From the NCBI GenBank assembly GCA_900473175.1, contig UCKM01000013.1:337799-401798 (forward strand): a stretch of DNA of 64,000 bases, read 5' to 3'. Below the pieces are notes generated by a model. It had not been told where the DNA came from, searched no databases, and saw nothing but the letters and a program-made list of their open reading frames with translations. Source of the DNA: Hyphomicrobiales bacterium. Its GTDB lineage: Bacteria > Pseudomonadota > Alphaproteobacteria > Rhizobiales > Rhizobiaceae. Positions 58,787 to 64,000 of the stretch are shown here, piece after piece (positions within the stretch are counted from its first letter, which is position 1; each line of letters begins with the position of its first letter). The translations under genes were made by a program, and so were the position numbers.

Positions 58787-59068
58787 ATGATAATCACGTA
58801 CGATCCCCCTAAGCGGCTGCAAAATATTGAGAAGCACGGTCTCGACTTTGCCAATCTCGACGCGGAGTTCTTTTTGGAGGCGCTCGTTGTGTCGGGCAAT
58901 ACCGACCGTCTGAAAGCGATAGGCAAGTTTCAAGACGGGGTAATCGTTGTGATTTTCGCAACCTTGGGTACCGAGGGACTTTCGGTGATTTCTATGCGGC
59001 CCGCAAATCGCAGAGAAAGGAAACTTTATGAGCAATCGATCCAGACCCATCAAGCCGTTGAGCGATGA
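58787..59068 (+). CDS. brnT: BrnT family toxin
   Basis: Type II toxin with an RNase-like fold that blocks translation, 93 residues. Family pattern: ITYDPPKRLQNIEKHGLDFANL at the N-terminus and VISMRPANRRERKLYEQ near the end, with the Arg-rich ARR-E-R-x-x-Y block. No SD is visible; the right operator arm abuts the ATG, so translation may be leaderless or weak, and repression could act close to it. The antitoxin gene starts inside its last 41 bases. Toxin first, antitoxin second is the usual brn order. Confidence 0.9.
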   Translation: MIITYDPPKRLQNIEKHGLDFANLDAEFFLEALVVSGNTDRLKAIGKFQDGVIVVIFATLGTEGLSVISMRPANRRERKLYEQSIQTHQAVER

Positions 59069-59345
59069 GGAAGAGGCCAAGATACAGGGGCAAATCGCCT
59101 CTGATCCGGACAATCCCGAACTGAGTGAAGAAGAGTTTGAGAACGCCAGGCTGTTTCGGGAAATCCTTCCCGGGCTGGCGGGAAAAATGGAAAAGGAAAT
59201 TGCTGCGCGTGGCAGGCCTCGACTTGAGCAGACCAAGTTGCCCGTAACCATTCGGCTCGATCAGGACGTGATCGACAAGTTCAAAGCAACGGGCAAAGGC
59301 TGGCAGGGCCGAATAAATGACGTTCTGAAGCAGGCGAAGATATAA
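59028..59345 (+). CDS. brnA: BrnA family antitoxin
   Basis: 105 residues with the BrnA layout. An acidic, flexible N-terminal half should wrap the toxin. A C-terminal ribbon-helix-helix-like DNA-binding part follows: RGRPRLEQTKLPVTIRLDQDVIDKFKATGKGW, where the VTIRLD strand should sit in the major groove, then QGRINDVLKQAKI. AAGGA lies six to seven bases before its ATG, so the antitoxin is the better-translated partner. Confidence 0.93.
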   Translation: MSNRSRPIKPLSDEEEAKIQGQIASDPDNPELSEEEFENARLFREILPGLAGKMEKEIAARGRPRLEQTKLPVTIRLDQDVIDKFKATGKGWQGRINDVLKQAKI

Positions 59346-59374
59346 CGCCTGCGTTCCACATCGCGAAGCAGGGA

Positions 59375-62254
59375 TTACGAAGCCTTCGACTGCTGGAACT
59401 GTTCGCGCAGCAGTTTCGTCGCAACATCCAGCGCCAATGGCGGGCTGAACATGAAGCTCTGCGCATATTCACAGCCCATTTGACGCAATTGCAGCGCGTC
59501 GCTCTCATTCTCGATACCCTCCGTCACAACGGTCAGCCCGAGATCATGCGCCATGCTGATCATCGAGCGAAGCAGCGTCACCTTCTGGGGCTGGTCCGCC
59601 TTGAGGAACGAGCGATCGATCTTGATCATGTCGAACGGGAACGACGTCAAATAGGAGAGAGAAGAGTATCCGGTGCCAAAATCATCAAGTGAAACTCCAA
59701 CGCCCATGGCCTTGATGCTCGAGAGCACGTAGGCGGAGCGTTCCGGATTATCCATCATGAGCGATTCTGTAAGCTCAAGCTTCAGGCTGCCCGGTTCGAT
59801 CTGGGTCTGCAGCAGCACGGAACGAACGTCGTCGATCAGGTCCTGGCGGATCAGCTGGCTGCTCGAAATATTGACGGAAACGAACAGGGGCGAAGCGCCA
59901 AGATTGCGCTGCCAGTTGGCCAGATCTTCGGCCGCCCGTTGCATGGCAAACAGACCGAGCTGCACGATGAGACCGGAACTTTCGGCGATCGGAATGAACT
60001 CCGACGGCGGGATTGAGCCGCGGCGGGGGTGATCCCAGCGCATCAGCGCTTCGAACCCCGCGATCGTGTTGTCGTCCAGGCGCACGATGGGTTGATAGGC
60101 CATGTGAATTTCACGCCGTTCAAGCGCCCGGCGCAAATCCGACTCCAACTGCAGCCTGTCGCTGCCGACCGCGCGGAAAGCCGGGCGGAATGGCTCGATG
60201 CGATCGCCGCCAAACCGTTTTGCCTGGTACATTGCAAGCTCGGCATCCTTCACCAGATCCTCCGGCGAGGCAGCGCTGCCGCTGGTCCAGGTCAGCAATC
60301 CGAGCGAAGCGGTGAGCACGATTTCACGCTTGGCGAAGGCGATCGGCGCGCGGATCGCCTGCTTCACTGCTTCCGCAAATGCCGCGATCTTGGCCGGTTC
60401 GCTCTCCGAGACGAGGATCAGGCCAAACTGATCGGCGGCAAGACGGCTGAGCGTGTCCTGGGGTCTGAGCAGGCGGTGGAGGCGCCGTGAAATGGTCAGG
60501 AGGAACGTGTCTCCGGCTGACATGCCGAGCCCGTCATTGACCTGTTTGAACCGGTCGATGTCGATGATGAATACTGTCGGGCGAATCTTGCTTTCCGTCT
60601 GCGCCATGGTGATGACGGAGCCAAGGCGGTCCAGAAAGAGTTCGCGATTGGGCAGCCCCGTCAGATTGTCATGAACCGCGTCATGCAGCAGGCGCTCTTC
60701 GGCCTTCTTTTGCTCGGTAACATCGATGAGGGTGCCGACGCAGCGGACAATTTCACCGTCGGAGCCGATGACAGGACGGGCTTTCAGCGAATACCAGGAA
60801 TAGTGGCCGTCATTGGCGCGCAGGCGGAACGTCTGCGATATCCGCCCGCGCCGGTTCTCAAGAATGACGTCGAGCGTTGTGCGGAAGCGGTCGCGATCAT
60901 CCGCATGCAGCGTCGGCAGCCAGTTGCGCACGGCCCCGTGGAGCGAACTCGCGGACGGCCCGAGGAAATTGGTAAGGTCCGGCGTGGTGACGACGCGGTC
61001 GCGCGGCACATCCCAGTCCCAGACGATATCGCCCGAACCGATAATCGCGAGCGCCTGTCGCTCGACATCCGAGAACAATCCCTGTTGCAAGGCGCCACCG
61101 GAGAACGCGTGCTGCATGACGGTGAAGCCGATCAGAAGCACGATCAGGACGAGGCCGCCTGCAAGAGCTGGCTGGATGATATCATTGGCGAGGAGTCCGG
61201 AGACGGTGAGCCAGCTGCCCATCAGCCAGACGAGCAACAGGATCCAGGTGGGTATCAACATGATCGCCCGGTCATAGCTGCGGAATGAAAAGAAGCCGAT
61301 CAGGACGGTGCCGCAAATGATGGTGAGGGCGAAGGAAAAGCGGGCAATACCGGCAGCGATGGGCGGGTCGAAGATGGCGACGCCGGAGACAATGCCGAGG
61401 CCGAGGATCCACGTCAGCGCACCATAGCTGAAATTGTCGTGCCATCGGTTGAGGTTGAGGTAGGTGAACAGGAAGATGACCAGCGTTGCGGCGAGCGCAA
61501 CCTCGGTGCCGGCCCGCCACATCTGTTCATTGCCGGGCGCAATCTCGATGAGCTTGTTCCAGAAGCCGAAATCGACGCAGATATAGGCGAGCACCGCCCA
61601 GGCCAAAGCTGCTGTTGCCGGGAACAGGGATGTTCCCTTGACGACAAAGAGGATGGTCAGAAACAGGGCGAGCAGGCCGGCGATGCCAAGGAGAATGCCG
61701 CGATAAAGCGTATAGGAGTTGACAGTGTCCTTGTAGGCGTTCGGCTCCCACACATAGACCTGCGGCAGGTTGGGCGACGCCAATTCCGCAACGAGCGTGA
61801 TCACTGAACCGGGATTGAGGGTAATCAGGAAAATGTCGGCGTCTTCACTGGATTGGCGATCGAGCGCAAAGCCTTCGCTCGGTGTGATCGAGGTGATGCG
61901 GGTCGAACCCAGATCCGGCCAGATGAAGCGCGATCCGACAAGGCGGAAATGCGGCGCGACAATCAGGCGGTCGATCTGCTCGTCGGTCGGATTGGCGAGC
62001 GAAAACGCCGCCCAGTCGCCGGTCGAGCGCTTGTCATTCGCCTGCACCTCGATACGTCGGACGATACCGTCGGTGCCCGGGGCTGTGGAAATCTGAAACG
62101 TTTCACCCTGGTTGCGGTAAACCTCGACCGCCTTGGACAGATCGAGCGCGGTGCTCTCCTTGGTGATCTTGATCGTCTCGAAGGCGTTGGCGGCCGAATG
62201 CGCGGATATCAGCATGAAGACGAGCAGCAAAACCCGCGATAAGCCTTTCAGCAT
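59375..62254 (-). CDS. Membrane sensor GGDEF/EAL protein (cyclic-di-GMP phosphodiesterase)
   Basis: 959 residues. Order: signal-like N-terminus (to NAF); periplasmic sensor domain (about 25-170); about seven membrane helices (about 175-385); PAS domain (about 395-515, IVWDWDVPRDRVV); GGDEF domain (about 520-690); EAL domain (about 700-945). The GGDEF signature is degenerate (AADQF at 606-610), so cyclase activity is unlikely. EAL is intact: FEALMRWDH, NISSSQL, ELTESLMM, LDDFGTGYSSL, KIDRSFL and EGIE. It should hydrolyse c-di-GMP in response to a periplasmic signal. ATG at 62254 has GGGA seven bases upstream. Confidence 0.93.
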   Translation of the reverse strand: MLKGLSRVLLLVFMLISAHSAANAFETIKITKESTALDLSKAVEVYRNQGETFQISTAPGTDGIVRRIEVQANDKRSTGDWAAFSLANPTDEQIDRLIVAPHFRLVGSRFIWPDLGSTRITSITPSEGFALDRQSSEDADIFLITLNPGSVITLVAELASPNLPQVYVWEPNAYKDTVNSYTLYRGILLGIAGLLALFLTILFVVKGTSLFPATAALAWAVLAYICVDFGFWNKLIEIAPGNEQMWRAGTEVALAATLVIFLFTYLNLNRWHDNFSYGALTWILGLGIVSGVAIFDPPIAAGIARFSFALTIICGTVLIGFFSFRSYDRAIMLIPTWILLLVWLMGSWLTVSGLLANDIIQPALAGGLVLIVLLIGFTVMQHAFSGGALQQGLFSDVERQALAIIGSGDIVWDWDVPRDRVVTTPDLTNFLGPSASSLHGAVRNWLPTLHADDRDRFRTTLDVILENRRGRISQTFRLRANDGHYSWYSLKARPVIGSDGEIVRCVGTLIDVTEQKKAEERLLHDAVHDNLTGLPNRELFLDRLGSVITMAQTESKIRPTVFIIDIDRFKQVNDGLGMSAGDTFLLTISRRLHRLLRPQDTLSRLAADQFGLILVSESEPAKIAAFAEAVKQAIRAPIAFAKREIVLTASLGLLTWTSGSAASPEDLVKDAELAMYQAKRFGGDRIEPFRPAFRAVGSDRLQLESDLRRALERREIHMAYQPIVRLDDNTIAGFEALMRWDHPRRGSIPPSEFIPIAESSGLIVQLGLFAMQRAAEDLANWQRNLGASPLFVSVNISSSQLIRQDLIDDVRSVLLQTQIEPGSLKLELTESLMMDNPERSAYVLSSIKAMGVGVSLDDFGTGYSSLSYLTSFPFDMIKIDRSFLKADQPQKVTLLRSMISMAHDLGLTVVTEGIENESDALQLRQMGCEYAQSFMFSPPLALDVATKLLREQFQQSKAS

Positions 62255-62308
62255 ATGTCGTCCCAAAAATGCCACCGATACAACCTTCACTTGCCTGGAT
62301 CCTGATCC

Positions 62309-62890
62309 CTAGAGCCGCACATCGTCCTCGATCAGGGAGAATAGGAGATGATCTTGCCACATTCCGTTAATTTTCAGGTATGAGCGCAGCAGTCCTTCTC
62401 TCTGAAATCCGGCTTTTTCGAGAAGGCGGATCGATCTTTCGTTGGCTGGAATACAGGCTGCCTCCAGACGGTGCAACCTTACCTTGGTAAAAGCATAGGG
62501 AATCAGCAGACTGAGCGCCTCATGCATATAACCCTGTCCGGCAAAAGGTTCCCCGATCCAGTAGCCGATCATGCCGTTCTGGCCGACGCCGCGCCGGATG
62601 TTGCCGAGCGTAATCCCGCCGAGCAGGCGCTGATCCGCATTGCGAAACAGAAAGAACGGGTGCGCTGTGCCCGCCGCGGCCTCTTCATCATAATGGCGCA
62701 CCCTGTGGCGGAACGCGCCGCGCTCCAGATCATCCACGGCCCATAGCGGCTCCCACGGCGAGAGGAATTCGCGGCTTTGGGCACGCAGCGCCGACCATGC
62801 CCGGTAATCCGAAAGCAGCGGCGGGCGCAGATAGAGCCGTTTACCCTGCAGGGGCGGCGCGGCGCTTTTCAGGAAGGGCAGGGCGATCAT
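62309..62890 (-). CDS. GNAT N-acetyltransferase (RimJ/RimL-like)
   Basis: 193 residues with the GNAT fold: GKRLYLRPPLLSDYRAW, then RLLGGITLGNIRRG (strand 4), GYWIGEPFAGQGYMHEALSLL with the acetyl-CoA loop (G-Q-G-Y-x-x-E-A), and ACIPANERSIRLLEKAGFQREGLLRSYLKING, typical of RimJ-like protein N-terminal acetylases. Substrate unknown. It lies between the M16 protease and the EAL protein on the same strand. Confidence 0.92.
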   Translation of the reverse strand: MIALPFLKSAAPPLQGKRLYLRPPLLSDYRAWSALRAQSREFLSPWEPLWAVDDLERGAFRHRVRHYDEEAAAGTAHPFFLFRNADQRLLGGITLGNIRRGVGQNGMIGYWIGEPFAGQGYMHEALSLLIPYAFTKVRLHRLEAACIPANERSIRLLEKAGFQREGLLRSYLKINGMWQDHLLFSLIEDDVRL

Positions 62891-62908
62891 GGCCGCTACG
62901 GATCGCCG

Positions 62909-64000
62909 TCAGACCGCGATCTTTCGTGGACTGGTCGCTGGGGCTGTCAGTCCGTGACGGACATCGGCAAATTTCATCAACGAACCGACCGGGCCAACGG
63001 CGGCGACGGTGGGGGTCGTATCGAGGAAAAGCCGCCCGGCAAGATCGGTCAAACGCTCGGTGGTGATTTTTGACAGTCGCTCAACCAGTTCTTCGGTCGA
63101 CACGGGATGGCCGTAGAGCAGCATTTGCCGTGCAATTTGTCCTGCCCTGCTCGCGGCGCTTTCATGCGACATCAACAGGCTTGCCCGATATTGCGCCCGC
63201 GCACGGTTCAATTCTTCCTGGCTGATGTTGCGCGCAGCGGCGTGCAGTTCATTGGTGATGACCGGAACGAGTTTCTTCAGATGGGTGCGTCCGGTTGCAG
63301 CATGGATGCCGAAAATGCCCGTATCGGAAAAACCCCAATGGAACGCATAGACCGAGTAGCAAAGCCCGCGCTTCTCGCGCACTTCCTGAAAGAGCCTGGA
63401 AGACATGCCGCCGCCAAGGATCATCGCCAGAAGCTGCGAGGCGTAGAAATCACGCACATGATAGGCGCGTCCTTCAAATCCGATGACAACCTGCGCATCC
63501 ATCAACTCACGTTCTTCGCGGAAGTCGCCGCCAACATAGTGCGATACGTCCGGCTCCGGCGCCGTCGATTTCGGCCGGAACGAACCCAAACGCTTTTCGA
63601 CCTCGCGCACGAACTCGTCGTGCTTGATCCCGCCCGCGGCGACAACGACCATGCGCTCGGCGCTGTATTGCTCATCCATGTAGCGGCGTAGATCAGCCGA
63701 CGAAAACGATTGGACGGTTTCGGGCGTGCCGAGAATGGTCCGGCCGATGGTCTGCTGTTGAAAGGCAGCTTCAGTAAAACGGTCAAAAACCACGTCGTCC
63801 GGCGTATCGTGGGCCGCGCCGATTTCCTGCATGATGACGTTTTTTTCGCGTTCCAGCTCATCAGCGTCGAACTTGGAACCCGTCATGATGTCGGCAAGAA
63901 TGTCGATGGCCAGAGGCATGTCGTCGCGCAGAACGCGGGCATAATAGGACGTGGTCTCGACACTGGTCGCCGCATTGATCTCGCCGCCAACATCTTCTAT
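62909..64000 (-). CDS. M16 family zinc peptidase, 5' end beyond the window
   Basis: C-terminal part of a processing-peptidase-like protease. The frame runs off the right edge; the first visible residues are IEDVGGEINAATSVETTSYYA, a segment that directly follows the HxxEH zinc motif in this family, so that motif lies outside. GGGMSSRLFQEVREKRGLCYSVYAFHWGF is the second-half signature (R/Y pair). ELEREKNVIMQEI includes the conserved glutamate. Peptidases of this type degrade presequences or small peptides. Confidence 0.93.
   Translation of the reverse strand: MEDVGGEINAATSVETTSYYARVLRDDMPLAIDILADIMTGSKFDADELEREKNVIMQEIGAAHDTPDDVVFDRFTEAAFQQQTIGRTILGTPETVQSFSSADLRRYMDEQYSAERMVVVAAGGIKHDEFVREVEKRLGSFRPKSTAPEPDVSHYVGGDFREERELMDAQVVIGFEGRAYHVRDFYASQLLAMILGGGMSSRLFQEVREKRGLCYSVYAFHWGFSDTGIFGIHAATGRTHLKKLVPVITNELHAAARNISQEELNRARAQYRASLLMSHESAASRAGQIARQMLLYGHPVSTEELVERLSKITTERLTDLAGRLFLDTTPTVAAVGPVGSLMKFADVRHGLTAPATSPRKIAV

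Overview
The window looks like a chromosomal segment of an alphaproteobacterium of the order Hyphomicrobiales (Rhizobiales), of the Brucella/Phyllobacterium/Mesorhizobium type. The grounds are gene content and order: an F0 operon atpI-B-E-b'-b, an aa3 oxidase operon coxB-coxA-ctaB-coxF-ctaG-coxC followed by DUF983, SURF1, ispH, thrB and rnhA, the rhizobial families DUF6101, DUF1344 and IalB, and GGAAC-N16-CGTT promoters typical of the alphaproteobacterial general-stress sigma factor EcfG. Genus and species cannot be fixed from the sequence alone. No rRNA, tRNA, CRISPR array, transposase or phage gene was seen.

Layout. 0-2.9 kb: membrane part of ATP synthase, closed by a symmetric terminator. 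2.9-9.9 kb: mostly minus strand, with a secreted Yx(F/Y)xxD-repeat protein behind an EcfG-type promoter, rnhB, a PA0069-type radical SAM protein ending in QLSLF, moaB, ispE, an S49 peptidase, a TrmN6-like methyltransferase and DUF2007. 10-20.4 kb: polyprenyl synthase, a large TPR protein, glyQ/glyS separated by a block of five hairpins, Sua5, an FAD oxidase and DUF6101. 20.4-30.8 kb: ubiA, purD, a secreted GH25-type muramidase, an acyl-CoA dehydrogenase/enoyl-CoA hydratase pair behind a palindromic operator, pdxH, a lipoprotein, a DnaJ-type co-chaperone behind a second EcfG-type promoter, fabI, a phosphatase and DUF1344.

30.85-34.75 kb differs from its surroundings: a Tat-exported sulfatase, an orphan tricarboxylate-type binding protein, two apparent gene relics and long non-coding spacers. 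It looks like accessory DNA set into a core block. 34.8-46.4 kb returns to core genes: aroC, ribB with a degenerate RibA half, a Cys/Met PLP enzyme, an HDAC-like deacetylase, xseB, pirin, dxs, tlyA, a TrmA/RlmD-type methyltransferase, tldD and ialB. 47.3-56.5 kb is the respiratory operon and its followers. 56.5-64 kb holds a peroxiredoxin, a DsbD-N-like protein, yqgE, a brnT/brnA toxin-antitoxin pair with an inverted-repeat operator, a membrane GGDEF/EAL protein, a GNAT acetyltransferase and a truncated M16 protease at the edge.

How the genes work together: the ATP synthase and cytochrome oxidase genes cover both ends of oxidative phosphorylation. dxs, ispE and ispH (MEP pathway), the polyprenyl synthase, ubiA (ubiquinone) and ctaB (heme O) form a dispersed set feeding quinone and heme O to that chain. 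Many genes overlap by 1-14 bases and several starts are best read as TTG or GTG, so I moved many start codons inward to match Shine-Dalgarno (SD) sequences and family lengths.
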